A DNA stretch of 64,000 nt from Symbiodinium natans (Eukaryota; Sar; Dinophyceae; Suessiales; Symbiodiniaceae). A program made the translations under genes and the position numbers. Shown piece by piece: positions 1-10,264 of the stretch. The notes under the pieces were generated by a model. It was not told where the DNA came from. It did not search any database and saw only the letters and a list, made by a program, of their open reading frames with translations. Position 1 is the first letter of the stretch. Every line of letters begins with the position of its first letter. The stretch is from NCBI GenBank assembly GCA_905221605.1, contig CAJNDS010001802.1, positions 636,491 to 700,490 on the forward strand, read 5' to 3'.

Positions 1-312
1 CGCTAGGAGCCTGTTTGTATCCTTGTCTCCGCGCCTGCTATGCCTTTGGTCGCCATTCTGAGCAAAGAATGTCGTGATGCGAGAACACCCTGGCAATCTT
101 CCACGTGTAAGATTTGAAGCCCAGAAGCTCCCACGCCCATGTCATCTTCATGGAGGTGGCCGGACGTACAGCACCGCAGTGCATGACTACGTCCTGGATG
201 TCGGAGCATATCGCTACGCTGGAGACATGCTTGAGACTGAGCTGACTCATGCGCTTGCACCTCAAGGTCCTTAAACCCTAAACCCTAAACCCTGAGCCCA
301 ACGCCCTCCAAG

Positions 313-402
313 GCACCTTCCCGCTGACATCATCGAGAAGGCCCTGGGTTTACGATCGGCGGCCCAGCTGCAGTCAAGATTGTCGACCCTACCAACCTAC
401 AG
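313..402 (+). CDS. exon of unknown gene A
   Basis: Open frame reading HLPADIIEKALGLRSAAQLQ and onward, amphipathic and protein-like, preceded by an AG at 311-312 and followed by a possible GA donor. No family recognised. It sits just after a short CCCTAAA tract (about 274-292), as many exons here do. It may belong with the exons at 1.1-1.85 kb, but linkage is not shown by the sequence. Confidence 0.4.
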
Positions 403-419
403 GATACTTGGCATTGTGT

Positions 420-640
420 TTTAAATATAGATAACTAAACAAACAAATACATATATACATATACACACGTATACATATTCCTTGTTGGATGTTTTTAGTG
501 ATGGTTGCAAGGGCACAATTTTTGACTCCAGGGAGCAGCATGCCTGTGCGTCGAGAAGTGCACGTGTCACACCCCTCATGAAAGAGTCAATCAAGGGCAC
601 GGCTTGAGGGGCTGCAGGGTTTTACATCAGGATGTTGTAG
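420..640. other. non-coding AT-rich spacer
   Basis: Starts with AT-rich sequence containing short ATAC/ATAT runs, then ordinary sequence with no open frame that looks coding. No RNA gene or regulatory motif seen. Confidence 0.5.
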
Positions 641-1081
641 CATCTTGTCTGTGACTCCCAAAAATACCCGTGAAAGAGGCTTGCTACGATCCGACTTGCA
701 GGGACGAGACTTGGCAGTACATCAGGGGCCTTTCGCTTTAGACATCGTATGCTACATGCTCCTGGTCGTTCCCGGAATTCAGCGGGCGTTCATGGAGAGC
801 TGTGCTTGCGAATGCGTTCGATGGAGGAAAGTTGCAGAAGCTTACCGTGTTGCTCAGGATGACGTCAAGGCGGAGGTGCAGCAACTCCGACGATTTAGAG
901 TTTGGTCTAACTGGCAGGAGTTGGGACTCTTTTTGCTCTCCTCCTCCTCCACTTCGTCTTGATGCTTCACCGGACTTGAGGATGAAGTGTTGCTGGAAGC
1001 AAGTGTGTTCCCTAAAGCCATATAACCCCCAAACTGCACGACTGTGATGTTTAGCGAAAACGGCTTGAGCAACCCATTCAG

Positions 1082-1222
1082 CCCGGCGGATGGATTGACC
1101 GAATCGACCTCAAGAGCATGCATGCGCCAAGGTGGCCGTATCAGCTACCACTGCGGAAGATTGTGGGCTATGATGGAAGGCATCTGGGCCACCCGGTTGA
1201 GACATGCTGCCGGACTCTGCAA
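1082..1222 (+). CDS. exon of unknown gene A
   Basis: After a CAG acceptor (1079-1081) the frame reads PGGWIDRIDLKSMHAPRW, continues through LRKIVGYDGRHLGHPVE and ends near TCCRTLQD. Composition is clearly protein-like and better than the overlapping 72-residue frame in which an ATG occurs. The exon runs directly into degenerate CCCTAAA repeat (1230-1275), then the next exon begins. Function unknown. Confidence 0.55.
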
Positions 1223-1276
1223 GACTCTCCCTAAGCCCGAAACCCTGAACCCTAAACCCTGAACCCTGAACCCTAG

Positions 1277-1390
1277 GTATTGGAGCTTACTGCCTTGTCC
1301 ATGGCTCCCAAGGTTACGGGGCTGCCTTGCACGCCATGCTGGCACAATTTGCCGCTCGGCTTGGCATGATGCATCCCAGGCACCCATACA
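1277..1390 (+). CDS. exon of unknown gene A
   Basis: Begins right after CCCTAG, so the telomere-like intron itself supplies the AG acceptor. Reads GIGAYCLVHGSQGYGAALHA then MLAQFAARLGMMHPRHPY. Entry is phase 1. No ATG-started ORF covers it, but composition is convincingly coding. Family not recognised. The exon ends just before a palindromic MITE (1408-1508). Confidence 0.55.
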
Positions 1391-1407
1391 ATCTGAACCC
1401 CTAAGCC

Positions 1408-1508
1408 TTGGGATGTTCCCCCTTATGCCAACAGTCCTCAAGGATCATAGTACCCCCCTATTCTGTAATCCCTATCAAGGACTGTTAGTATAAGGGGGAA
1501 CATCCCAA
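1408..1508. mobile_element. MITE family A, copy 1
   Basis: 101-bp inverted-repeat element. Left end TTGGGATGTTC and on through CCCTTATGCCAACAGTCCT; right end is its near-perfect complement, ending GGGGGAACATCCCAA. Terminal repeats about 38 bp. Related copies at 20256-20363, 28666-28749, 50806-50904 and a half copy at 19781-19804. No coding capacity, so non-autonomous. Confidence 0.8.
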
Positions 1509-1682
1509 CCCGAAACCCTAAATCCTAAACGTCTGACACCAGGAGGCAGCCGGGGGCCGCTTCTTCCCAGGACAGGCATTCGCAAGGTTTACGGTTCAGG
1601 ATTTAGGGTTTAGGGTTCAGGGCATTCGTCAGAAACACCCCATTCTTTTTGCTCCTGAGAGTTGAGGTGTTCAGGGGTTTAG

Positions 1683-1850
1683 GGGTTCGGGGGTGGTCTG
1701 AAACCTTTGAGCGAGGAGAAGATGTCGTCTCTATTCACTCTTCATTTCGATGGGCCCTCACAAAGGCATTGGTAATCCGCTCTGACCAGCAGGGCAGCAC
1801 GATCGGATCCCAACACAAGCAGCCTTGCCGTCGGGCAGGAGCATGTCCTA
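1683..1850 (+). CDS. exon of unknown gene A
   Basis: After a GGTTTAG acceptor of telomere type the frame reads RGWSETFERGEDVVSIHSS, then FRWALTKALVIRSDQQGS and ends near RRAGACPK before CCCTAAA repeat resumes at 1866. Protein-like, family not recognised. Together with the three preceding exons it suggests one + strand gene broken by telomere-like introns. Confidence 0.45.
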
Positions 1851-1969
1851 AAAATGCAAACCTGAACCCTAAACCCTAAATCCAGGCAACATTCCCAAAA
1901 GCCCTCCAAAAACCCTCCTACAGCCCTCTGCAAGCCCCTAAACCCTAAACCCTAAAGCCCTACTTCTCC

Positions 1970-2085
1970 AAACGTACAGGAGCCGAGCTCACCGGGCTGT
2001 CACGCTCGGATTCTGCCTGGCTCCTGCGATTCAGCAGCTCTGGGGCTGCGCCTTCTCTCGGAATGCCCCCTTGTGGTGGTTTCGG
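1970..2085 (+). CDS. possible exon, frame uncertain
   Basis: Region between two telomere-repeat tracts, after an acceptor-like CGTACAG. Two frames are protein-like, one reading ELTGLSRSDSAWLLRF and one RAVTLGFCLAPAIQQLW. I cannot choose between them. Confidence 0.25.
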
Positions 2086-2099
2086 GCTTAGGGCTTAAA

Positions 2100-2172
2100 G
2101 CTTAGGGTTTAGGGTTTAGGGTTTAGGGTTTAGGGTTCAGGGTTCAGGGTTCAGGTTTTAGGGTTTAGGGTC
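2100..2172 (+). repeat. interstitial telomeric array (TTTAGGG)
   Basis: About ten TTTAGGG-type units with TTCAGGG variants, on the + strand in G-rich orientation. Not at a chromosome end: sequence continues on both sides. Confidence 0.9.
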
Positions 2173-2280
2173 TAATTTCTCTTGGGGGCTTGGCGCGTGC
2201 TAGGGATCTGTGGGTTAAGGGCTTTTGGTCAGGTGGGCGGAGGGGCCTTCAGGCAGCTTTCCTTACATCGGGAGCCCGCT

Positions 2281-4200
2281 GTTGAATAGATGAATATGTA
2301 TATATATATATAAGAGATATAAATAAATATAATATAAAATCAAATATTATATTATATAACATAATAAAATCTCATAATACAATATAGTAAAATATAAGAC
2401 TATATATATACATATATATATATATATATGGTACCCCCCCCCACAAAAAAAAAAACACACGCTTCCATATGCTCTTCCTGAAGTCCGACAGATCGGCCTC
2501 CCAGTTTGGTCATGGTAGGGTTTTATTCATTCATTAAATATTTTACTCAATTTCACTCATTTGTCTTTTTTCATTTAATTACTTTAATTAACTTCGTTGA
2601 TTCCAAAAGCTTAATTTCACATAATTAGGTCCACTCAGCAATTGCTCGAGCGAGTGCTCAAACAGAAGTGACCTGAACAATTTGCTCGAGCGAGTGGATT
2701 GCTACTAATTTTGAATAAGACTGCAGATAGTTTTACTTGGGTTCCGATTAAATTTCATAGGATTCATAGGGTTCGTGTGAATTCAACAGGAATCCTACTT
2801 AAATCAACACGTACAATTGGTGGGAATCTGGTTTAAATATGTTGAAGCTTATTAGATTAGTAGGACTTGTTAAGATTTCCTCGAGTCCAAAACTCAGAGG
2901 AATCATAGGAAGCCCATTGAAATGAATAGGAACCCTAAAATTCATATGAACCCTACAAAAAAATCTATGAATTCCTTTTACGAGTAACAGGAATCCGTTG
3001 AACATGAAGATGAAGCCTATTAAGATTAAGAGGAGCCAATCAAATACTACAAAAAAGCAACGTGGACCCTTTAAAGCAATAAGAGTCGTACTGGTAAAAT
3101 TTCTATGAACCCTATTAAAACTTTTTGTTCATATGATTGCTATTAAAATTATTAAGAATTTCAAAAATTTTTCCGAGTCCAATTGAAATGAATAGGGAAC
3201 AGTATTCAAAAAATAGTAGGAGCACCGTTGAACCTAGTAGGAATCCTATGACAATTATTCAGAACCCTTTCAACATGAATGAGAAACTCTGTTACAATGA
3301 ATGCGAAGCCTATTCAAATTAACCAGGAACCTATTTAAATAAATAGGAAGCTTATCAAGGCAAAAAGAATCCAATTACAGTAACAATTGTACGAAATCTT
3401 TTTAAATTGAATAAGAAGCCTATTAACATCATAGGAATATGATTAAATTTGTTATGAAGCTTAAATAAATTAGACTTTCCATTGTACTTACTAGGAATAA
3501 GAACGCTATTAACATTACTAAGAACCGTATTCAAACTACTTGGAACCTGATGAAAATGAATAGGAATCAATATCAACCCGAATAAAATCAATAGGCACCC
3601 TGTAATAGGCACCCTTGAGAATTTAATACGAACCCTATTAAACAAATACTGTAATCCTATTTAAAACAATGAATGTAGTAAAATTTTTCGGAAGCTGATT
3701 AGTTTGATAAGAACTCCCATTAAAGTGAACAGGAGTATTATTAAATTTAATAGGAAACTTAATGGGCAAGATTAATAAGACTCTTATTTTCCGTCTCTAA
3801 TTTTACAAAGTCGCCTTTTTCTCGGCTCTCCGAATCCAGAATTCCAGAATTCCAGATTTTTCCGGGGCCCCCAGTTCCAGAATTCCAGATTCCGGGTTTC
3901 TGGAATTCTGGAACTAATAAGGAATCCTATAAAACTTAATGGGTAAGATTAATGAGACTCTTATTTTCCGTCTCTAATTTCAAAATGTCACATTTTTTCT
4001 CGGCTCTCCGAGTTTAGAATTCCAGAATTCCGGAATTCCAGATTTTTCAGGGGCCCCCAGTTCCAGAATGCCAGATTCTGGAATTCTGGAATTCTGGAAC
4101 TGGGGGCCTCTGAAAAATCTGGAATTCTGGAATCAGGGGTCTCAGAAAATCTGGAATTCTGGGGAGAGGTTTTCATAGTGCGTATATAGATATATATTAT
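2281..4200. repeat. AT-rich island of degenerate palindromic repeats
   Basis: About 1.9 kb much richer in A+T than its surroundings. It begins with TA-rich microsatellite (2290-2430). From about 2740 to 3790 it is built from degenerate units of roughly 15-25 bp around TAGGAANCCTATTNAAA, a palindrome-like core, repeated dozens of times. From 3761 to 4160 a segment of about 176 bp is duplicated, each copy carrying a run of GAATTCCAGAATTCC-like palindromes. ORFs here are short and of repeat composition; none is credible as a gene. Confidence 0.7.
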
Positions 4201-4690
4201 ACATTATATATGTGTAGCATATTGGATGGACAATGTTGGCGAAAATCCCAGACCCCGAAGCTTGCATCAATAGGATTAAACCCTTGCATACCCTCAACCC
4301 CAAACCCTAAAAGGGCCCGAAAGAGCCCTTAAGAAAAAAAAAATCACCAAGACGACCAGCAACTCCCAAGCTTTAAGGTGCCTCTCCCTGCCCTGCAACT
4401 CTCGGCCACCTCGGTGCTGCTGGTGCCGGGTACTGAAGTTTCATGGGTAGCTGTATAAGGTTGTAAGTTACTGTAAGTTGTTGTAAGCCATTTAAGGTTG
4501 TAAGTTGCTGTAAGCTGCTACAAGTATCTCGGTTCATATACGTACCTCAAAAAGCAGGGTATGGCCAGGTAGAGCTATGGCCTATGGCAAATGTGCAGGA
4601 TGATGTAACTTAGAACCTGACCACGAAACTCGGGGTTCCAATGTATGACCCTCCTGGGTTTCGGGTTTAGGGGTTAGGGTTTAGGGTTTA
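4200..4690. other. non-coding spacer
   Basis: No credible exon. Contains a short repeated GTAAGTTGCTGTAAG stretch (4460-4530), a run of nine A at 4331, and ends in four TTTAGGG-type units (4660-4692). Confidence 0.45.
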
Positions 4691-4699
4691 GGGAGGTTA

Positions 4700-5260
4700 G
4701 TGAGTGTAGGGATGCTCGGGTTGAGGGAGAGGCTTGATCAGGGGTTTAGATCCGAGAATGTTAGATCGCAATCCTGTGCACTTGTCTTGGACGCGATTGT
4801 GAGAAAGAGACTAAGTGTCGGCACCGAATCCGTGTCGGCTGCTTTCCCCACCTCCAATACCAATAAAGCATGCTGCCAGGCCCTTCCGCGACCAGTACTT
4901 ATGCACTTGCCTGGCCTTCGTCAAGTCATGGCCGAAAGGCGGGTGAGAACACGTATCCTGACAAACTCTCGGCACTCATATTGCCTTAGCTGGTATTCAC
5001 GCATGAGTGGTTGCATCCAGGTGACATCCCGTTGCACTTTGTCTTGTCATGTCGGAGTGCAGCTCTTCGTTTCGAGCGTCAGCAGACGTTGTGGTAGGAA
5101 GAATCACAAGACAGAAAACTGTAGCACAACTGTGTCCAAGGTGAAGTGCTTTTCTTGTGGGGAACTGGGACACATCAGTGCGCATTGCAGTAAAGCCTAC
5201 GGCCCAGTTTCATCCTCTGGAAAGAGAAAGCAAGGAGAAAAGAACGAGGAAAAAATCTAG
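4700..5260 (+). CDS. zinc-knuckle (CCHC) protein, Gag-like remnant
   Basis: A 186-residue ORF whose C-terminal third carries two tandem zinc knuckles. The second, CFSCGELGHISAHC, is a perfect CX2CX4HX4C. The first, RRCGRKNHKTENC, keeps C, H and C but has Ser where the leading Cys should be. The tail is basic (KRKQGEKNEEK). Paired CCHC knuckles are typical of retrotransposon Gag and of some RNA-binding proteins; here they would bind RNA or single-stranded DNA. The first 120 residues are not recognisable and may be partly intronic, since the ORF starts right inside a TTTAGGG tract. No protease, reverse transcriptase or integrase follows, so this is at most a fragment. The stop falls at another TTTAGGG tract (5261-5287). 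Confidence 0.5.
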   Translation: MSVGMLGLRERLDQGFRSENVRSQSCALVLDAIVRKRLSVGTESVSAAFPTSNTNKACCQALPRPVLMHLPGLRQVMAERRVRTRILTNSRHSYCLSWYSRMSGCIQVTSRCTLSCHVGVQLFVSSVSRRCGRKNHKTENCSTTVSKVKCFSCGELGHISAHCSKAYGPVSSSGKRKQGEKNEEKI

Positions 5261-5287
5261 GGTTTTGAGTTTAGGGTTTAGGGTTCA

Positions 5288-5566
5288 GCATCTCATGTCC
5301 AAGCCTTCATTAGTGAAGCAGCTTGTCAATCATTGGGGAGTTACGGAGAGCTTGATCTGGATAGTGACACGTTCTGGCGCAGGTGGCCAGCCTTGGAATG
5401 CACAGACCGAGATTTTCCGGCAACCGTCACGGAGGGTGCCACAACCACCAAGGTCTATGTGCCCCGGCTCCTTAAAGAGTGCTTGCCGTTTTGTGGGGCT
5501 CCTCCCTTCCATCGGCTCCTTTCAGCTGAAAGGTTCGAAGCCAGATTTCACGTCTTGAAGGAATGA
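5288..5566 (+). CDS. exon of unknown gene, C-terminal
   Basis: Follows GGGTTTAGGGTTCAG, which gives an AG acceptor. In frame it reads HVQAFISEAACQSLG, then LDLDSDTFWRRWPALEC and ends RFEARFHVLKE at TGA 5564-5566. 93 codons, acidic first half. It may continue the zinc-knuckle gene across a 27-bp telomere-like intron, but phase has not been established. No family recognised. Confidence 0.45.
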   Translation, partial: ASHVQAFISEAACQSLGSYGELDLDSDTFWRRWPALECTDRDFPATVTEGATTTKVYVPRLLKECLPFCGAPPFHRLLSAERFEARFHVLKE

Positions 5567-5689
5567 TCGGAGGTCGGGAATCTGACCGCGCAGCCACGAT
5601 GTACCACTAGCAGTGTACGCATGATATTGCTATTACTTTGACTTCTTATTGAAGTGTTCTTGGTGTCTGTCACTTGCCATCGGCTTCGC

Positions 5690-6015
5690 CGTCCATATTG
5701 CCTTTCCTATGGCTTTTGCGATTGCGCATACTACTAGACTACTATTACCGTTGCGATTGCTCTCATTACCTTTACCCCACTACCAGTACAAATTGCCTTT
5801 CAACCATTACCATTTCTCACTATTCCTGCTTCTATGTCTACCGGCATTCGTATTGCTGGTACGAGTGGTACTCCTGCTACGATTATTACCATTACTGTCA
5901 CTGTGATACCATCTCACAAACTAACGATGACTGTGACCATTTCATGGCAAAAGCCACTGCTGCTATTGCTACAGCTACTACTTTCTATTATCATCACTAT
6001 GCAAGCACCAATACT
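5690..6015. repeat. decayed trinucleotide array
   Basis: Degenerate run of TAC/ATT/GCT-type triplets on the + strand. ORFs here are artefacts of triplet composition. It resembles the intact arrays at 7.7, 14.6 and 54.5 kb after mutation. Confidence 0.5.
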
Positions 6016-6245
6016 TTCGTCTTTTCATGTGTGCAAGGGCGAGCACAATTCACAAAACTCTGCATAGCGACGCGACGGGAAGGGCTTGAAGAGCGACACC
6101 CCTAAGTTGCGCGGCGTTGTGGCGATGACACTACTGGCTTTTGGGTTTCCATTTGCCACCAGACCGACATCCGAAGCACCCCTTCAGCACTATTGAAGCT
6201 GAGAAGACCATACTAGACAGCTAAATAGTTGCTCCTACGCGGTCA

Positions 6246-6413
6246 TGCCACGTTGCAAGCAGGAACGAAAGGTATGGCATTTTCGAGTATATGTGGTCGC
6301 GGCATGGAGCCCCAAAGCGCCCCCACTCCCCTTTGGCATCGTGCCTTTGCCGTCTCGGGCTTCAAGGGCGGGAGTCCAAGGCATCTGGCCCGATTTACGC
6401 TAGTATACTCCAG
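6246..6413 (+). CDS. possible exon
   Basis: Frame reading CHVASRNERYGIFEYMW and onward to ASGPIYASILQ, ending at CAG. It competes with an ATG-led 98-residue frame on the same bases. I prefer the first because the second ends in telomere-repeat translation (LGLRNLQGLGF). Confidence 0.3.
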
Positions 6414-6466
6414 TAGGGTAAGTTTAGGGCTTCGGAATTTACAGGGTTTAGGGTTTAACAACTCAG

Positions 6467-6580
6467 GCCATCTACCAAGATGCCTGGTGGGTGAGCAAGC
6501 TGGACCTGTTACGGGGAGTCCGTGAGAACTTAACGACCGAGCCGCCGGTCGCCATCCACTACCACGATGGAGAGGCGGGA
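6467..6580 (+). CDS. exon of unknown gene
   Basis: Sharp exon: acceptor ACTCAG at 6461-6466 just after GGGTTTAGGGTTTAAC, then AIYQDAWWVSKLDLLRGV and ending PPVAIHYHDGEAG. The base after its last codon begins GTTTAGGG, so the GT donor would come from the telomere repeat. 38 codons, phase 0 entry. Family not recognised. Confidence 0.55.
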
Positions 6581-6664
6581 GTTTAGGGTTTGGGATTTAG
6601 GGTTTACGGGTTTACGGGTTTACGGGTTTACGGGTTTACGGGTTTAGGGTTCAGGGTTCTTCAG
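6581..6664 (+). repeat. telomere-variant array with TTTACGG block
   Basis: GTTTAGGG units followed by five consecutive TTTACGG variants, then TTCAGGG, ending TTCTTCAG. Flanked by coding-like sequence on both sides, so probably an intron, but the two flanking phases do not match at these exact ends. Confidence 0.6.
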
Positions 6665-6732
6665 TGCTAGTGCTGTCGGAACCCAAGAATCGCATCTGGG
6701 ATCCAGGGAAGCGTGGAAAGCTTGAGGGTTGA
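6665..6732 (+). CDS. possible terminal exon
   Basis: After TTCTTCAG, phase 1, reads LVLSEPKNRIWDPGKRGK and ends LEG at TGA. Basic and protein-like. The upstream exon ends in phase 0 if the obvious donor is used, so joining is unresolved. Confidence 0.3.
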
Positions 6733-7154
6733 CATCAGGCTCAGAAAACCTGCCCGCATGAATCTCACCCTGTGCGTTATTCCAACTTGGCAGTGAACTT
6801 GGCAGGTGCTGTGCCGCTCGGGCAACACAGATGTATCCAGGCTGCGTGCCTGGCGCCCCGCGCGTGAGGTGACGGCGCCCAGGAATCGGGGGAAACTTGA
6901 ACGTGAGCCCGACTCGCCTCTGCCCAAAAAAGGGTTTAGGGTTTAGGGTTTAGGGTTACCGCATGCTGCAATTGAAATTCAGCTCTTGAGACAACATATC
7001 TTCGAGTCGCCAGATCTTCAGGCTTCTGGGTTCGGATGCCTTCCTCACCCGCTACGCGAAAGTTCCCAGTTGCCCCCCCACTACAAGCCTCCTAGGATAA
7101 GTTTCCCCTAAACCCTAAACTGTTACATTCGATAGAGCCGGAGAGAAATAGGGT

Positions 7155-7373
7155 TTGCATGGGCTTTACCAACATTTGCGAAAACAAACGACCCTTCTAC
7201 ACTTGTCCTTGCGTTGGCATGCACTTCCGCACGTTTCTTGCAGTCGTGATCTAGGAACAGTTTTATGTTCCATGCGGAGTGGTAGGTTTGCGCACATGAT
7301 GGGGTGCGAAGCTGTCCGTCTCGAGGTGCCAAAGGGCGTTGCTGAATCCGCGTGCCGAGGCATGGAGGGCTGA
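7155..7373 (+). CDS. possible exon, unknown
   Basis: Best part begins after GTTTCTTGCAG (about 7241): SRDLGTVLCSMRSGRF, then CEAVRLEVPKGVAESACRG, stopping at TGA. Protein-like but short, and a minus-strand frame also overlaps. Confidence 0.3.
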   Translation: MHGLYQHLRKQTTLLHLSLRWHALPHVSCSRDLGTVLCSMRSGRFAHMMGCEAVRLEVPKGVAESACRGMEG

Positions 7374-7445
7374 CACTGGAACTCGATTGTGCGGAGGTGG
7401 AAGCATTGAAGCACCTGCAAGACTGAGCAGACAAGAACCGAGTCA

Positions 7446-7530
7446 TCCCTAAACCCTAAAACCCTAAAACCCTAAACCCTAAACCCTGAACCCTAAACCC
7501 TAAACCCTAAACCCTAAACCCGAAACCCAT
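7446..7530 (-). repeat. interstitial telomeric array (CCCTAAA)
   Basis: About 11 CCCTAAA-type units with CCCTAAAA and CCCTGAA variants in C-rich orientation on the + strand. Confidence 0.9.
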
Positions 7531-7703
7531 GCATATGGCACTGCAAGAATGGATTGAAGGCTAGGTCGTGTCAGGGCAAGGCCAGGACATGTAGTGCGGA
7601 CTGTGTGGCCGTTGATTTCGTACGCTCCTCATCAGCAACAGGTCACCATCATGAGAATCCCCCAACTGCTTCTACTAGTACTAATATGAAGGGGAGGGGG
7701 AGG

Positions 7704-8045
<342 letters not shown>

Positions 8046-8410
8046 AATCACTACTACTATTATGACAACGACCACGACGACGACTACGACGTCTACTGCG
8101 ACGACGACTTTCTTCCGCCACGAACTACATAGCACTACCAACTGTTTACTGCTAACTATTGACTACCTGCCAGCTACTAGCTAATCGACCACGGCGGTGG
8201 TGACCATGAAGACGACTACTACTCACTACTGGCTACTAGTAGCTACTGTTGCTATTGCTATTGCTCTTGGTGCTGTCGTTGCTGTTAATCTCATGTTGTG
8301 CGTGAATGGATGCTGGTTGTTATCATCATTGCTTTTATCATTGCTATTGTTGTTGTTACTCTTGGTGTTTGTAATCAGTTGTTGTTTTTGCTCCTTTGCA
8401 GGTTTTGCAG

Positions 8411-8640
8411 GTGCAGACCCCAGCCCCGACATAAGAGATCCAAAACAGAGAGAGAGAGAGAGAGACCCCATTCAAGTGGCACTGCACAACAAGCGCTGCA
8501 GCTGTCCGCGCCTTCACAGGCGTGCTGCAGGTGTTCTACCGCCACTCGCAGAGCTGTCCTTCCAGCTTTCCGCCAGCCCGGCATCAATTTTTCACCGTCG
8601 AGGAAGCTGGGTCAGCTGTCGGCGTGGCCTCCTAGACGTA
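8411..8640 (+). CDS. possible exon(s), frame unresolved
   Basis: After TTTGCAG, two frames are open and protein-like: one with AVRAFTGVLQVFYRH and TVEEAGSAVGVAS ending at TAG, the other with RQPGINFSPSRKLGQL. A (GA)n run at 8450-8465 lies inside. I cannot decide the frame. Confidence 0.25.
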
Positions 8641-8956
8641 CGACAGGTATGCATAGGCTTGGCTTGGCATGTGCTGAACGGACGATTGGAGTCCTCATTC
8701 CATCTGCCCACCCTAAAGCCAAACCCGAATCCCTAAACTGCCCATGCCGACAGCAACCGGGTTCAGGGCCGAATCCGAAAGACGTTGCTGGCTGCTCTTA
8801 TCGTGGCCTTCCAAACGGTGCCGAAAAAGTGCCCCCCCCCCCCGCCCCCGCCCACCCTGTAATCAGACGAATCGACCAAAAACAGCCTCTGCAAACCCTA
8901 TAAACCCCAGAAACCCTATAAACCCGAATCCCGATTAACTATACCCTTTGTCCGGC

Positions 8957-9045
8957 GCCAGGCGCTGTATGGACTTCTGGGCGGCCCTGGGCCGCAGGAG
9001 CTTGGCAGACCCGCTGACTCTGGCCGAAGGCGATGATGGTCTTAG
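8957..9045 (+). CDS. exon of unknown gene B
   Basis: After GGCGCCAG the frame reads RCMDFWAALGRRSLADPL then TLAEGDDG. G/C-rich third positions fit coding use. It ends where a degenerate TTTAGG tract starts (9050-9125). Confidence 0.4.
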
Positions 9046-9149
9046 TAGTAGAGTTTAGTTTAGGTTTTCGGGTTTCGGGAGGGTTTAGGGAGTTTAGGGT
9101 TCAGGTTTGGGGGTTAGGGTTTAGTTACAGCTCTCAAAGTTTGTTCACG

Positions 9150-9264
9150 AGATGTCTCTGCACCTCGAGGCCGTTCAGGCCGAGACTTGCGGCAGACGGT
9201 GCACCAGAAGCTTCTGGACATGTACCTTCGGTTGCACGGACTTCTCACCCTGAGGTAGGCTGTC
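9150..9264 (+). CDS. exon of unknown gene B
   Basis: Frame reading SRDVSAPRGRSGRDLRQ and VHQKLLDMYLRLHGLL, amphipathic helix-like, ending at TAG 9255-9257. An ATG-led frame on the same bases runs into telomere translation and is less convincing. Downstream another short coding-like stretch (PPAAAVLNAVLSQLQEA, about 9350-9430) may be the next exon. Confidence 0.4.
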
Positions 9265-9439
9265 GGTGGAACCTGAACTCAGAACCACGCTGGGGACAGC
9301 CTTCAGAAGTGAACCCGTTGAAAAAGAATACCCGGACAAGACAACTTACAACACCCCCTGCTGCAGCAGTTTTAAACGCTGTACTTTCGCAACTGCAGGA
9401 AGCATGCGGCCACAGCAAGAAATACAGATAATGCGTGCG

Positions 9440-9830
9440 TTAGGGTCCAAAATCTACAAATAATGCCTGCTGCGAACTTTTTCTTCAGTCAGATGGCACA
9501 GTGGGGTTGGCATTGCTGCGCTTCCCAATAACAAAGCTGAGCTTCTGCTGCCAAATCTGTGTAAATATGCATGTAGACATGTATTTGACCTGACCATGCT
9601 TCTTAAAAGAGGACATACATGAATATCTTAATTTCTTTATGGATGGAAGTACAAATACATAAAACGGTAGATATCTGTTTTATACTTCATTAGCATCATT
9701 TTTAAGCACTTGTTGTGTATGAAGTGCTCCTCATATCCTACAAGCACTTCTTTCTAGTGACACCCTTAATGTAGGGTGCACCACACCGAGCGGCTGACGA
9801 TCTGTCCTTGGAGATTTAAGCTTGCCATCC
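9440..9830. other. non-coding, AT-richer spacer
   Basis: No credible exon. AT-rich with several stop codons in all frames; no repeat or RNA gene recognised. Confidence 0.4.
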
Positions 9831-9963
9831 TTCGATTTTAGGGTTTAGGGTTGGGGGATTTCGGGTCTAGGGCTTCGGGGTTAGGGTTCTTTTGCTTCAG
9901 CCTCCATTTTGCAGCCCGTGGCTGTGTAATCCTGGTGTTTTAGAACCCATTCCGATTCCATGA

Positions 9964-10145
9964 AGCCCGATTTTTGAGAAGTACTCATCAGTCCCTTGCG
10001 ATGTCCGAATCTCTCAGCAAGATTTGAGGCACCGCGCTGACCTCCGCGCGCGAAACATTTCTGAGGACGCCTCATGTGTTGGCTCTTTATATGGGCCCTC
10101 TGGTCTTCTAGTTGGCCAAGCTCGCAGGTCGCACAGAATCCAAGA
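9964..10145 (+). CDS. exon of unknown gene B
   Basis: About 60 open codons in one frame, from PIFEKYSSVPCDVRIS through LRHRADLRARNISEDAS to GQARRSHRIQ, ending in phase 2 at CAAGA|GTTTTAGGG. The next exon (10265) starts in phase 2 and joins in frame to give RIQERFVSAHGASHEP. That agreement across a 119-bp telomeric intron is the main support. Product unknown. Confidence 0.6.
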
Positions 10146-10264
10146 GTTTTAGGGTTTAGGGTTTAGGGTTTAGGGTTTAGGGTTTAGGGTTTAGGGTTTA
10201 GGGTTTAGGGTTTAGGGTTTAGGGTTTAGGGTTTAGGGTTTGGCTGACACTTTGGGTGGGGCAG
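10146..10264 (+). repeat. telomeric intron, (TTTAGGG)13
   Basis: GT-AG intron made almost only of TTTAGGG: donor GTTTTAGGG, 13 units, then TTTGGCTGACACTTTGGGTG and GGCAG acceptor. Flanking exons match in phase 2. Confidence 0.75.

Noticed and set aside
6581-6664. Exact GT-AG telomeric intron between 6580 and 6665
   Set aside because: Donor and acceptor exist, but the phases of the flanking frames (0 and 1) do not match, so not counted among the clean cases.
4700-6732. A complete retrotransposon
   Set aside because: Zinc knuckles present but no protease, reverse transcriptase, integrase or terminal repeats.
10147-10245. A chromosome end or telomere
   Set aside because: All TTTAGGG arrays are internal, short, in both orientations and followed by unique sequence.
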